This document shows positions 33,141 to 42,287 of a stretch of DNA of 46,847 nt, piece by piece. This stretch comes from a bacterium (lineage in GTDB: Bacteria; Verrucomicrobiota; Verrucomicrobiia; Limisphaerales; UBA11358), in the NCBI GenBank assembly GCA_021780375.1, contig JAJXYT010000102.1, positions 21,097 through 67,943 of the forward strand, given 5' to 3'. The notes beneath the pieces were generated by a model. The model was not told the DNA's origin and searched no databases. It worked only from the letters and a program-made list of their open reading frames with translations. Positions within the stretch are counted from its first letter, which is position 1. Each line of letters opens with the position of its first letter. The position numbers were made by a program, and so were the translations under genes.

Positions 33141-35405
33141 ATGAACGAACAGCGGCAGGATTTGCAGGCTGGTGGAATGTCGGTCGGAGATATTTATTTT
33201 ATTCTTTTCCGGCAGAAATGGACCATTCTTGCCTTCTCTCTGTTGGGCATTGTGGGTGCCGCCATACTTCTTTTTGTCGTGAAACCGCCGCAATATCAAT
33301 CGAATGCCATGATTTCCATACGATATGTGGTGGAAGGGAAATCTTTGAATCCTCCCGGGGATCAACTCAGCACCAGAACCTTGGATCTACAGAGAGATAG
33401 CATTATCAATACTGAAGTGGCGACTTTGTTCAGTTTTGATTTGGCCAAGGAAGTGGTTCAAGCCATAACCCCGGAAAGGGCTTTGGCGAATGAGGGTGGG
33501 GGCACGAATGTAAATCGGGCTGCTGCTCTGGTGAAAAATGGCTTGAGCGTAGAACCCATTCCCGAGAGCAGCGTCATCCGGGTTACCTTTCAGTATCCGG
33601 ACGCTGCGCTTGTCCAGCCGATCTTAAGTGAAATCCTTGATGCCTATCTCATGAAACATGTACAGTTGCATCAGGGATTGGGGGTGTCGGGTGGATTTCT
33701 GACCAATGAGGTTATTCGATTGCAGGCTCAACTCGTCCAGACCGATGATGAACTAAGGAAACTAAAAAATGCGAACGGGGTGGTTTCCATCGAAGAAACA
33801 CAAAGAGGGTACGCCGAACAGATTTCGAGAATTCGCCAGGATATCTTCAGTGCCGAGGTGGAATTGTCCGGATATCGAGCGGTGGTAGGCCAATTAACAA
33901 AGTCATCGGGAGCACAACCGGAAACGCCAAATTCCGAATCAGCAACCGAGATTCCTTCCGATCAGATTGATACTTATAAAAGAATTTGTGTCCAGCTCGT
34001 CTCCCTGCGGGCGAGGGAACAAAACTATTTGACCGTGCAGGGATTTACCCTGGGAAATGTCCTGGTCCGGCAAGTCCGTGGGCAAATTAAGCAATACGAA
34101 ACCATAAAGAAAAACCTTGAGGAAAAATATCCGCAGCTTGTTACGCTCGATGTTCCCTCATTGGGGGGCGCCATTCCCCAGCCCGGAGATGCTTCATTCG
34201 ATTTGAGGTCGGGTTCTGAACAAGTGGCGGCGCTGGAAGCCAAAATTCAGGTGTTGAATTCGCAGTTGAATCAGGTTTGGTCGGAAGCGACAAATTTCGA
34301 CAAGGTGAGAACAACCATTTCCGAATTGGAAGGGAAAAGGGACGTTGAAGCAACCAATCTCAAATATTTCCAGAATAATCTGGAGGAGACTCGCATTGAC
34401 GATGCTTTAGGGGAAGATAAAGCCGCGAACATCAGTATCATTCAAGAGCCGACTCCGCCGGCCAAGGGGTGGTCAAAGCCTTTTAAGAAAAAGGTGGGTG
34501 CGGTGGCGGTTGGTGGAGTCATGACGGGGCTGGTTTTGGCATTCTTTATCGAGCTGTTTTTGGACCGTTCCGTAAAACGCCCGACAGAAATCGAGACAAA
34601 GCTGAAATTGCCCCTGTTTATTTCCATCCCGGACCTGGCGAGGAATGGTTATCGTCGTCTGGCACCGGAAAACGATCGCCTGCTCCTGCGGGATGCCGAC
34701 GATAACCGGCCTGAAGGTTCCGGGAAGAATGCGCCTCATCCGCCCGGCGTGGATTCAATAAATCGTCAACATCCATTGCGCCGGTTTTACGAGGGACTCC
34801 GAGATCGTCTGGTTGTCTATTTCGAAGTGAGGAATCTCGTTCATAAACCAAAACTCATCGGTGTGACAAGCTGTGCCGCGGGTGCCGGTGTCAGCAGCAT
34901 CGCCACCGGCTTGGCGGCCTCCCTTTCCGAAATGGGAGAGGGGAATGTGCTCCTGGTGGATATGAACGTTGAGGGAGGGGCCGCTCAGCACTTCCACAAG
35001 GGGAAGCCCAATTGCGGGTTGGAATCGGCATTGAAAAACGAGACGAAAGAGAATGCCCTTGTCCAGGAAAACCTGTATGTGGCGACCGAGCCGGTTCGTA
35101 ACGAAGCCCTGCCGCAAGTTTTGCCTAAACGCTTTGCGGGACTGATTTCCCAAATCAGGAACAGCGGTTACGATTATATCATTTTTGACATGCCACCGGT
35201 AGCCGAGACCACCGTGACCTTCCGCCTGGCGAGGCTCATGGATATGACGTTGCTCGTCATTGAGGCGGGGAAAACCAATCAGGAAGTGATCAAGCGGGTG
35301 ACGGCGTTGTTGGCCGAGTCACAAGCCAATGTCAGTACGGTGCTCAATAAGACACGGAACTACGTGCCGTCCTGGTTGCATCAGGAATATCTGGACGATA
35401 AGTAA
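33141..35405 (+). CDS. Wzz/GNVR polysaccharide co-polymerase fused to a BY-kinase-like domain with altered Walker A
   Basis: A 754-aa protein. A Wzz-type N-terminus has TM1 near residues 28-50 (WTILAFSLLGIVGAAILLFV), a long coiled-coil periplasmic part (residues about 170-420), and TM2 near 450-475 (VAVGGVMTGLVLAFFIELFL). The cytoplasmic part from about 560 matches tyrosine kinases of the CpsD/CapB type (LIGVTSCAAGAGVSSIATGL, NVLLVDMNVEGGAA, YDYIIFDMPPVAETTVT, TLLVIEAGKTNQEVIKRVTA). The Walker A normally reads GxGKS/T; here it is GAGVSS, with Val584 at the Lys position. Few C-terminal Tyr residues are present. It probably controls chain length and export with little or no kinase activity. Confidence 0.88.
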   Translation: MNEQRQDLQAGGMSVGDIYFILFRQKWTILAFSLLGIVGAAILLFVVKPPQYQSNAMISIRYVVEGKSLNPPGDQLSTRTLDLQRDSIINTEVATLFSFDLAKEVVQAITPERALANEGGGTNVNRAAALVKNGLSVEPIPESSVIRVTFQYPDAALVQPILSEILDAYLMKHVQLHQGLGVSGGFLTNEVIRLQAQLVQTDDELRKLKNANGVVSIEETQRGYAEQISRIRQDIFSAEVELSGYRAVVGQLTKSSGAQPETPNSESATEIPSDQIDTYKRICVQLVSLRAREQNYLTVQGFTLGNVLVRQVRGQIKQYETIKKNLEEKYPQLVTLDVPSLGGAIPQPGDASFDLRSGSEQVAALEAKIQVLNSQLNQVWSEATNFDKVRTTISELEGKRDVEATNLKYFQNNLEETRIDDALGEDKAANISIIQEPTPPAKGWSKPFKKKVGAVAVGGVMTGLVLAFFIELFLDRSVKRPTEIETKLKLPLFISIPDLARNGYRRLAPENDRLLLRDADDNRPEGSGKNAPHPPGVDSINRQHPLRRFYEGLRDRLVVYFEVRNLVHKPKLIGVTSCAAGAGVSSIATGLAASLSEMGEGNVLLVDMNVEGGAAQHFHKGKPNCGLESALKNETKENALVQENLYVATEPVRNEALPQVLPKRFAGLISQIRNSGYDYIIFDMPPVAETTVTFRLARLMDMTLLVIEAGKTNQEVIKRVTALLAESQANVSTVLNKTRNYVPSWLHQEYLDDK

Positions 35406-35429
35406 AAGTGTGTACGAATTGCCGGCCCG

Positions 35430-36761
35430 ATGATGATCGGGCTGCAATTCGTGCGGGGAACCGTGCTGAATTCAGGTGTGCGGTATTTAAAAATGATTTC
35501 TCCCGAGCTAGAGACCCGCTCTTTGAATTCAGGCGTTTCCGGGAGTTCGGATCCGGCAGCGCTCCGTGGCAAGCGGGTGGCCGTGGTCGTTTTCTCTCAT
35601 TATCCAAGCGACCCGCGCCCGCGCCGCGCGGCTGAAGTTCTTATTCAGCTTGGGGCGAACGTTGAAGTTATCTGTCTCAAGCAGGATCAAGACGAATCCA
35701 GCCATGAAATCTACCGAGGAGTCAGCATCCGGCGAATTTCGTTGAAGCGCCGCCGGGGTGGCAAGTTTTCGTATTTGTTTCAATATTCAGCCTTCCTTCT
35801 TATTTCGTTTGCGATGCTGGCGTTTCGTTCGTTAACGCGTCGTTACCAGCTTGTCCATGTCCATAACATGCCGGACATTCTGGTCTTTGCCGCGCTGGTT
35901 CCTAAAGTTTTCGGCGCAAAAGTTATTCTGGATCTTCACGATCCCATGCCGGAGTTGATGATGACAATTTTTGGTCTGGCGCCGGAAAGTTTCGGGGTCC
36001 GCCTCCTGAAGAAGCTGGAGAAGTGGAGCATTAAATTTGCCGATGCAGTGCTGACCGTCAATGAGGCCTGTAAGCAGCTTTTTACGGCCCGGGGCTGCCC
36101 GCCGGAAAAGATTCGTGTGGTGATGAATTCGCCAGACGAGGGCATTTTCAAATACCAGGATGTGCAGCAAATCTCCGCCGGACGCGGTCCCGCGGAGCCC
36201 TTCGTCATCATGTACCATGGTTCACTCGTCGAAAGACACGGTCTGGATGTTGGGGTCAGTGCTTTGGGCCTGCTCAAACAAACCATTCCCCATGCTGAAC
36301 TCAGGATTTACGGTCAGAGCACGCCGTTTCTGGAACAAGTCTTGAATTCGGTACGTCATTCCGACCTGCAGAACTCCGTTCGTTACCTCGGCCCCAGGAC
36401 GCTCGAGCAAATCGTGGAAGCCATTGATGAATGCGATGTCGGGATTATCCCTAATCGTCGCAGCATTTTCACCGAAATTAATACCCCGACGCGTATCTTT
36501 GAATATTTGTCACGGGGCAAACCGGTTATCGTTCCGGCGGCGCCAGGGATCCGGGACTACTTTTCCGACGGCCAACTGTTTTTTTTTGAGTTGGGAAATG
36601 CAGGCGATCTGACACGCAAGCTCGAATTCGTTTGTCTTCACCCGGAAGAAGTGGAAAAAGTGGTGGAGTTGGGGCAGGAGGTCTATCGGAACCACAAGTG
36701 GAGTGTGGAACGGACCAAGTTCACGAATCTGGCGGGTGAATTGCTGACCGCCTGCAACTAG
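35430..36761 (+). CDS. family 4 glycosyltransferase
   Basis: A 443-aa GT-B enzyme. Donor-acceptor domains: GKRVAVVVFSHYPSDPRPRR (N-terminal), YQLVHVHNMPDILVFAALVP, FGAKVILDLHDPMPELMMTI, MYHGSLVERHGLDVGVSALG, LRIYGQSTPFLEQVLNSVRH and FTEINTPTRIFEYLSRGKPV (the E-X7-E type motif). It transfers a sugar to the growing lipid-linked repeat; the sugar is not predictable. The first ATG at 35430 gives an N-terminal extension; the ATG at 35493 (MISPELETRSLNSG) is an alternative. It lies 25 bp after the Wzz-like gene. Confidence 0.9.
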   Translation: MMIGLQFVRGTVLNSGVRYLKMISPELETRSLNSGVSGSSDPAALRGKRVAVVVFSHYPSDPRPRRAAEVLIQLGANVEVICLKQDQDESSHEIYRGVSIRRISLKRRRGGKFSYLFQYSAFLLISFAMLAFRSLTRRYQLVHVHNMPDILVFAALVPKVFGAKVILDLHDPMPELMMTIFGLAPESFGVRLLKKLEKWSIKFADAVLTVNEACKQLFTARGCPPEKIRVVMNSPDEGIFKYQDVQQISAGRGPAEPFVIMYHGSLVERHGLDVGVSALGLLKQTIPHAELRIYGQSTPFLEQVLNSVRHSDLQNSVRYLGPRTLEQIVEAIDECDVGIIPNRRSIFTEINTPTRIFEYLSRGKPVIVPAAPGIRDYFSDGQLFFFELGNAGDLTRKLEFVCLHPEEVEKVVELGQEVYRNHKWSVERTKFTNLAGELLTACN

Positions 36762-36878
36762 CAGGTGTTTTTTGCGCGCTTTGCCCGGAAAAAACGAGGA
36801 AACGACAATCCCTCAGCCTGCCGGGGGATAAACTTCCCTGCGCGGGTTTGTTCGTCGGAATCCCGCCGATTGTTTCAA

Positions 36879-38591
36879 ATGATAGGAGTCGCTGTCAACC
36901 CGGCCGAGCAGGACGCCGTTGCGGAATTCTTCGAACTGTTCAAAACTCCGTGGGAGTTCCATCGGGACGACGGACGTTACGACGTCTTGATTTGTACGTG
37001 TGCGCAAGTTCCGCGGAACGCCGCAAAACTCGTCTTGCTTTACGGTGCCGAAGTGGCGGAACCGGACACGGAGCCTGGATTGTCGGCGAAATCACAGGGT
37101 GCCGGTACGATGCTGGTTTACGAGGGTAAGCGCATTCCGATTTACGGCATTGCGGTGAAGTTTCCCGGAAGCCGGTTCGCTCCGGTTGTCGAAGAAAATT
37201 CGGGGGAACCTGCGACGTTCGTAACCGGTTCCGGCAGCAAAACCCTCTTGCGAATTGGATATAATTTATTCACAGAGGTGCGGCAGGTGCTCCAAACGGG
37301 GCAACCGGCAGCCAATGCCGGGAACGCCACGTTGGAATTGCACATTGCCCTGCTCCGGGATTTGATCACAAAATCCGGAATTCCAGTCGTCGAGATCCCC
37401 CCGATTCCCGAAGGCCACAGTTTCACGGCCTGTTTGACCCACGACATTGATAACCCTGTCCTGCGGAACCATTGTTGTGATCACACGATGGCCGGTTTCC
37501 TGTATCGTGCCACCATCGGAACCGTCATTGACGTCTTTCGCCGAAGGAAATCGTTGAGAGACTTGCGTATCAACTGGGCGGCGGCATTGCGGCTGCCTCT
37601 GATCTATTTGGGGTTGGCAAAAGATTTCTGGCGCGAGTTTGATCACTATGTCGAAATGGAAGCTGGACTGGCCTCAACCTACTTTGTCATCCCCACGAAG
37701 AATTACCCGGGACGTCCCTTTGCGGGCAGCATCGCTTCCAGGCGTGCTGTGCGTTACGATGTCAGCGACGTCAGGCCGCAATTGCAGAAAATCATTTCAT
37801 CAGGTTGCGAGGTTGGGTTGCATGGGATTGACACCTGGGTTGACAGCACGAAAGGTCGTGAGGAACGTGATCGGGTGGCGCAAGCGTTGGATACCACGGT
37901 AACCGGAGTGCGGATGCATTGGTTGTTTTTTGACGAGGCCTCGCCCGCAGTGCTTGACCAGGCGGGTTTTGTGTACGATTCAACAGTCGGTTACAATGAG
38001 ACGGTAGGTTATCGAGCCGGTACCGCGCAAGTGTACCGGCCGCTTGGAGCGGCAAATCTGTTCGAGTTACCGCTCCTTATCATGGACACCGCGCTGTTTT
38101 TTCCCGGTTTTCTGGGTCTCAGCGATGGGAATGCCTGGCGAGTGGTGGGGCGGTTCATCGAGGACGTGGGTCGGTTTGGAGGCGTCCTGACGATTAACTG
38201 GCATGATCGTAGTATTGCACCGGAACGGCTATGGGATGACTTTTATTTGAAATTGCTTCGGGAATTAAAGGGCAGGGGAGCCTGGTTCGCAACTGCGCAG
38301 CAAGCTGTTTCCTGGTTCAGAAAACGCCGCACGGCAGCGATAGATGCTACCCTTATGGAGGATGGAAGGATGAGAATCAAAGCCTCGGCCGGTTCGGACG
38401 ATACGGTGCCTGGGCTGAGAGTTCGGATACACAAACCTGGAACATGGAACGGCATGAGGGAAACACCCTCGCAGTCGTCACCAACTTTCGTGGACCTGGA
38501 CCTCAAGGAAAAAATTGACACGGAAATGAGATTCCAAGCTTCCACGCCGGGGATTGATCGGGAAAGCGCTGCGTTCTCAGCCCATGAATAA
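36879..38591 (+). CDS. polysaccharide deacetylase-like protein with N-terminal DUF7033-like domain
   Basis: A 570-aa protein. The C-terminal half is NodB-like: LTHDIDNP (residues 188-191 H-D-I-D), EVGLHGIDTWVD (H315) and LTINWHDRSIAPERLW (H442), the positions expected for metal binding and catalysis in this deacetylase branch. The N-terminal 170 aa (IGVAVNPAEQDAVAEFFELF, GRYDVLICTCAQVPRNAAK) resemble the accessory domain found in such cluster proteins. It may remove N- or O-acetyl groups from the polysaccharide, or be an inactive relative. A frame extends upstream to a GTG at 36765, but that stretch lacks conservation. The stop overlaps the next ATG (ATGAATAA). Confidence 0.75.
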   Translation: MIGVAVNPAEQDAVAEFFELFKTPWEFHRDDGRYDVLICTCAQVPRNAAKLVLLYGAEVAEPDTEPGLSAKSQGAGTMLVYEGKRIPIYGIAVKFPGSRFAPVVEENSGEPATFVTGSGSKTLLRIGYNLFTEVRQVLQTGQPAANAGNATLELHIALLRDLITKSGIPVVEIPPIPEGHSFTACLTHDIDNPVLRNHCCDHTMAGFLYRATIGTVIDVFRRRKSLRDLRINWAAALRLPLIYLGLAKDFWREFDHYVEMEAGLASTYFVIPTKNYPGRPFAGSIASRRAVRYDVSDVRPQLQKIISSGCEVGLHGIDTWVDSTKGREERDRVAQALDTTVTGVRMHWLFFDEASPAVLDQAGFVYDSTVGYNETVGYRAGTAQVYRPLGAANLFELPLLIMDTALFFPGFLGLSDGNAWRVVGRFIEDVGRFGGVLTINWHDRSIAPERLWDDFYLKLLRELKGRGAWFATAQQAVSWFRKRRTAAIDATLMEDGRMRIKASAGSDDTVPGLRVRIHKPGTWNGMRETPSQSSPTFVDLDLKEKIDTEMRFQASTPGIDRESAAFSAHE

Positions 38592-39597
38592 CAATCGAAT
38601 CGTATTGGCGCAGTTCGGCTGCGGGTATTGGGGACCCAATCTGCTTCGGAACTACTCCGCCCTTCCGAATTGCCGGGTGAAATATGTCGTGGACGCCAGC
38701 CCTGACCGCCGGGCTTATGTCGCGGCAAATTTTCCCCAGGCCCAGGCCGTGGAATCAATTGGCCCGGTCTTGACCGATCCGGAAGTAAAAGGAGTAATCA
38801 TCGCAACTCCCGCCGGCACCCACTTTGAACTTGCGAAGCAGGCGCTCCAGGCAGGCAAGCATGTGTTCGTTGAAAAACCGCTGGCGACCAAAGTAACGGA
38901 AGTGGACGAGTTGGCTCGATCGGCGGCTGAGCGAAAGCTCGTGGTTATGGCGGGGCACACTTTCATTTACAATGCCGCGGTCCGCTACGTAAAAAAATTG
39001 ATGGATGACGGTGAACTGGGAGAAATCCGCTACATCCACAGCCAGCGACTTAATCTGGGCCGCATCCGGTCGGATATTGACGCATTATGGAATTTTGCTC
39101 CTCACGACATCAGCATCATCCAGTATTGGCTGGGAGATCCTGAGCCGTTGTCCGTTTTTCGCCAGGGGATGGACTACATGCAGGAAGAAGTTGACGACGT
39201 TGTTTTTCTCAGCCTCGTTTATCCCGGCAAGATCATGGCCAATATTCATGTGAGCTGGCTGGATCCGCAAAAAGTCCGTAAAATGATTGTGGTCGGCTCC
39301 CGCAAAATGGTGGTGTACGACGACGTGGCGGACGATAAAATCGCCATTTACGACAAGGGCATTGATCGGCGGGCTGTGCTGGGCGAGAACATGGACTTCG
39401 ACAATCCCCGCCGGCTGCAGTTCGATTATCGAAGCGGGGACATTCTTATGCCGCAAATCAGATTCAGCGAGCCCCTGCGGGCGGAAGCCGAGCATTATGT
39501 TGATTGCATCCGCAACCAGCGCGTGCCCTTGACGGGAATTGATCACGCGCGCAAGGTGGTTTCAATTCTTGAACGCTCCAAACCCTTCCGCGGTTGA
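38584..39597 (+). CDS. Gfo/Idh/MocA-family oxidoreductase, WlbA-like (copy 2)
   Basis: A 337-aa paralogue of the gene at 31445-32608: IVLAQFGCGYWGPNLLRNYS, VIIATPAGTHFELAKQALQA, HVFVEKPLATKVTEVDELAR, MAGHTFIYNAAVRYVKKLMD, RLNLGRIRSDIDALWNFAPH and DISIIQYWLGDPEPLSVF. It is likely a UDP-sugar 3-dehydrogenase of the WlbA/WbpB type, giving the keto group used by the DegT aminotransferase two genes downstream. It overlaps the deacetylase stop by 8 bp, and its acetyltransferase partner follows 22 bp after its stop. Confidence 0.9.
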   Translation: MNNNRIVLAQFGCGYWGPNLLRNYSALPNCRVKYVVDASPDRRAYVAANFPQAQAVESIGPVLTDPEVKGVIIATPAGTHFELAKQALQAGKHVFVEKPLATKVTEVDELARSAAERKLVVMAGHTFIYNAAVRYVKKLMDDGELGEIRYIHSQRLNLGRIRSDIDALWNFAPHDISIIQYWLGDPEPLSVFRQGMDYMQEEVDDVVFLSLVYPGKIMANIHVSWLDPQKVRKMIVVGSRKMVVYDDVADDKIAIYDKGIDRRAVLGENMDFDNPRRLQFDYRSGDILMPQIRFSEPLRAEAEHYVDCIRNQRVPLTGIDHARKVVSILERSKPFRG

Positions 39598-39618
39598 ACC
39601 AAAGAAGCCGGGAATTTT

Positions 39619-40137
39619 ATGAGCGAACCTGAAATTCGACGCATCGGGATAGTGGACGTTACATTCGGCCGGAACGTGACCGTCATCGAGCCGGTTAATC
39701 TCTACGGATGTGAGATTGGAGACGACAGTTCCATCGGCCCCTTCGTCGAAATTCAGCGCGGAGCTGTTATCGGAAAACGTTGTCGGATTCAATCGCACGC
39801 CTTTATCTGTGACCTGGTGAACATTGGCGATGATTGCTTCATTTCCCACGGCGCGATGTTTATAAATGATCCATTCGCACTGGGAGGGCCGGCCATGCGG
39901 AAACGGGAAGCCTGGCGTCCCACCAGGATTGGCCGGCAGGTCAGCATCGGGACAAACGCAACCATCCTGCCGGTGTCCATCTGTGATGGGGTCGTCATTG
40001 GCGCCGGTTCGGTGGTAACTCGGGATATTTCCAAGGCCGGTGTTTATGCGGGCAACCCTGCGCGCCTCTTGCGACGGCTGACGGAACCATTGGAACATCC
40101 TGAATTGACCGGTCGGATCTCAAACACGCAGCCCTGA
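39619..40137 (+). CDS. hexapeptide-repeat N-acetyltransferase, WlbB/WbpD-like (copy 2)
   Basis: A 172-aa left-handed beta-helix acetyltransferase paralogous to the gene at 32618-33139: VNLYGCEIGDDSSIGPFVEI, QRGAVIGKRCRIQSHAFICD, FISHGAMFINDPFALGG, IGRQVSIGTNATILPVSICD and GVVIGAGSVVTRDISKAG. It likely acetylates the amino group that the aminotransferase at 40195 installs, completing a diacetamido sugar. It differs from copy 1 in its loop after MFINDPF. Confidence 0.9.
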   Translation: MSEPEIRRIGIVDVTFGRNVTVIEPVNLYGCEIGDDSSIGPFVEIQRGAVIGKRCRIQSHAFICDLVNIGDDCFISHGAMFINDPFALGGPAMRKREAWRPTRIGRQVSIGTNATILPVSICDGVVIGAGSVVTRDISKAGVYAGNPARLLRRLTEPLEHPELTGRISNTQP

Positions 40138-40194
40138 TGCGATGGCTGTTAAGACTTCCTGTTTTGGCCACGCATAACTGACAGTTTTATTTTT

Positions 40195-41346
40195 ATGTCT
40201 TCCATTCAAACAATGCACCCAGGCGATACGCACCGCATAAAAGTTCCCTTTGTTGATCTTTATGCTCAATATCAGAGCATCCGGCCGGAAATTGATGCCG
40301 CAATCAGGGGGGTCATTGCCGAATCAGCCTTCGTGCGTGGACCGCACGTTGAAAGCTTCGAACGAGCCTGGGCAAAGACCCTGGGCATGCGTCATTGTGT
40401 CTCCTGTGCGAACGGTACCGACGCGCTCTATATCTCCATGCGCGGGCTGCAATTGAAGCCGGGAGATGAGGTTATTACAACCGCTCACTCCTGGATTGCC
40501 ACTTCGGAAACCATTACCCAGGCCGGAGGACGGGTCGTGTTCTGTGACACGGATGAGGACACGTTCACCATAAACCCCGCCTTGATTGAATCCAAAATAA
40601 CCCCACGCACGGTAGGAATCATCCCTGTCCACCTCTACGGCCAGTCTGCGGACATGGAAGCCATCATGGCCATTGCCGCGAAACACAAGCTTTGGGTGAT
40701 CGAAGATTGCGCCCAAGCCCATCTGGCACGGTTCAAAGGCCGGCTGGCGGGCACTTTCGGAAACGCAGCGACGTTTTCGTTTTACCCGGGAAAGAACCTC
40801 GGTGCGTATGGCGACGCCGGATGTATCGTGACAAATGACGATAAATTGGCGGATTGGACGGCTGCTTTCGCCCGTCATGGCGGCAAAGGGGATCATGTGA
40901 TGGAAGGCATTAACAGCCGGTTGGACGGACTTCAGGCGGCAATCCTGAACGTCAAATTGCCGCATCTGGGTGATTGGACCGAGGCTCGCCGAAGGATTGC
41001 TTCCCGTTACGACGAACTTTTAAGCGGGGTTGGGGACATCGTGACACCCAAAATCGGCCGCGACCGGGACCATGTTTATCACCTCTACGTCATTCGAACT
41101 GAAAGGCGGGATGCCCTGAAAAAGCATCTGGCCGACGCCGGCATCACGACGGTGTTGAATTATCCCAAGGCATTGCCATTCTATCCGGCTTATGCCTGCC
41201 TGGGACACAAACCGTCGGATTTCCCCGTGGCCTATCGCAATCAGTCGCTGATTTTGTCATTGCCGGTCTTTCCGGAAATGGGCAACGAGATGATTGTCTA
41301 CATTGCCAGCCAGATAAAAGGTTATTTCGACGGTTCAAACGCTTAA
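40195..41346 (+). CDS. DegT/DnrJ/EryC1/StrS sugar aminotransferase, WlbC/WbpE-like
   Basis: A 383-aa PLP enzyme that aminates a keto sugar nucleotide. It has VPFVDLYAQYQSIRPEIDAA, GMRHCVSCANGTDALYISMR, GDEVITTAHSWIATSETITQ, KHKLWVIEDCAQAHLARFKG and the PLP lysine K200 (FSFYPGKNLGAYGDAG), then HGGKGDHVMEGINSRLDGLQ. With WlbA- and WlbB-like partners just upstream, the most likely product is UDP-2-acetamido-3-amino (diacetamido) uronic acid. The 6-dehydrogenase that would make the uronate is not in this window. A 57-bp gap precedes it. Confidence 0.93.
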   Translation: MSSIQTMHPGDTHRIKVPFVDLYAQYQSIRPEIDAAIRGVIAESAFVRGPHVESFERAWAKTLGMRHCVSCANGTDALYISMRGLQLKPGDEVITTAHSWIATSETITQAGGRVVFCDTDEDTFTINPALIESKITPRTVGIIPVHLYGQSADMEAIMAIAAKHKLWVIEDCAQAHLARFKGRLAGTFGNAATFSFYPGKNLGAYGDAGCIVTNDDKLADWTAAFARHGGKGDHVMEGINSRLDGLQAAILNVKLPHLGDWTEARRRIASRYDELLSGVGDIVTPKIGRDRDHVYHLYVIRTERRDALKKHLADAGITTVLNYPKALPFYPAYACLGHKPSDFPVAYRNQSLILSLPVFPEMGNEMIVYIASQIKGYFDGSNA

Positions 41347-41359
41347 GAATTTGGTGCGA

Positions 41360-42235
41360 ATGAGCAAGTACGTAGTTATCAGCCCCGCGCACAATGAAGA
41401 AGCTTTCATTGAGAAAACGATCCATTCAATGGTTGCGCAAACGGTTCCGCCTCTTAAGTGGGTCATTGTGAACGATAGTTCGGTGGACCGAACAGGCCAG
41501 ATTGTCGAACGCTGGACAAAGCGCTGCGGGTTTATTCAACTGGTGAATCTGCGGCGTGAGGGAGAGAGGAACTTTGCCTGCAAGGCGCTGGCCTTCGATG
41601 CTGGTTTTAAGGAAATCCGGAAGCTCACCTTCGATTTTATCGGCAATGTGGATGCCGACATGTCATTCGAACCGGAATACTTCCAAAACATACTGAAGGA
41701 GTTTGAATCCGACCCCGAGCTGGGCATCTCGGGAGGGATCGTTTATACAAAATTTACGGACAAATTTGTTTCTTATGACACCACGGCCGATAGCGTGGGT
41801 GGAAAGGTTCAGCTTTTTCGCCGGGAATGCTTTGAATCCGTGGGCGGATATATGCCGCTTAAACATGGCGGCATAGATGCGGCTGCAGAGATCATGGCGA
41901 GAATGAATGGGTGGAAAGTGAGAAAATCGTTCAAAAATAAAACTTTTGAGCATCGCCCCACCAGCTTCGCATGGGGGACACCATTGAAAGCAAAAATGGT
42001 TGAGGGCAGCCATTTCCATTCGCTGGGATATGATCCGATATTTTATTTGCTTCGTTGTATTTATCGCCTGAAGGAATATCCTTTCATCCTCGGGAGTGGA
42101 GCGGCTTTGCTTGGATACATCAACAGCATGGTTCGTCAACGTCCGATTGTACTGCCCGCTGAGGTTGTTAAATATTTGAGGACAGAACAAAGAACTAAAC
42201 TGATCAGAGTGCTCCGCCTTTGCTCGAACAGTTGA
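41360..42235 (+). CDS. family 2 glycosyltransferase
   Basis: A 291-aa GT-A enzyme: KYVVISPAHNEEAFIEKTIH, LKWVIVNDSSVDRTGQIVER (DxD region follows in FIGNVDADMSFEPEYF), LGISGGIVYTKFTDKFV and GKVQLFRRECFESVGGYMPL, typical of the wide GT2 group acting on lipid-linked repeats. The C-terminal part has a hydrophobic segment (LRCIYRLKEYPFILGSGAAL). The start at ATG 41360 (MSKYVV) is chosen over a TTG 9 bp upstream. It follows the aminotransferase by 13 bp. Confidence 0.88.
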   Translation: MSKYVVISPAHNEEAFIEKTIHSMVAQTVPPLKWVIVNDSSVDRTGQIVERWTKRCGFIQLVNLRREGERNFACKALAFDAGFKEIRKLTFDFIGNVDADMSFEPEYFQNILKEFESDPELGISGGIVYTKFTDKFVSYDTTADSVGGKVQLFRRECFESVGGYMPLKHGGIDAAAEIMARMNGWKVRKSFKNKTFEHRPTSFAWGTPLKAKMVEGSHFHSLGYDPIFYLLRCIYRLKEYPFILGSGAALLGYINSMVRQRPIVLPAEVVKYLRTEQRTKLIRVLRLCSNS

Positions 42236-42287
42236 AGTCCCCGCCGCGCTCTAAACTTTGAGACTTGAGAGGCTGCCTGACTTTTGT

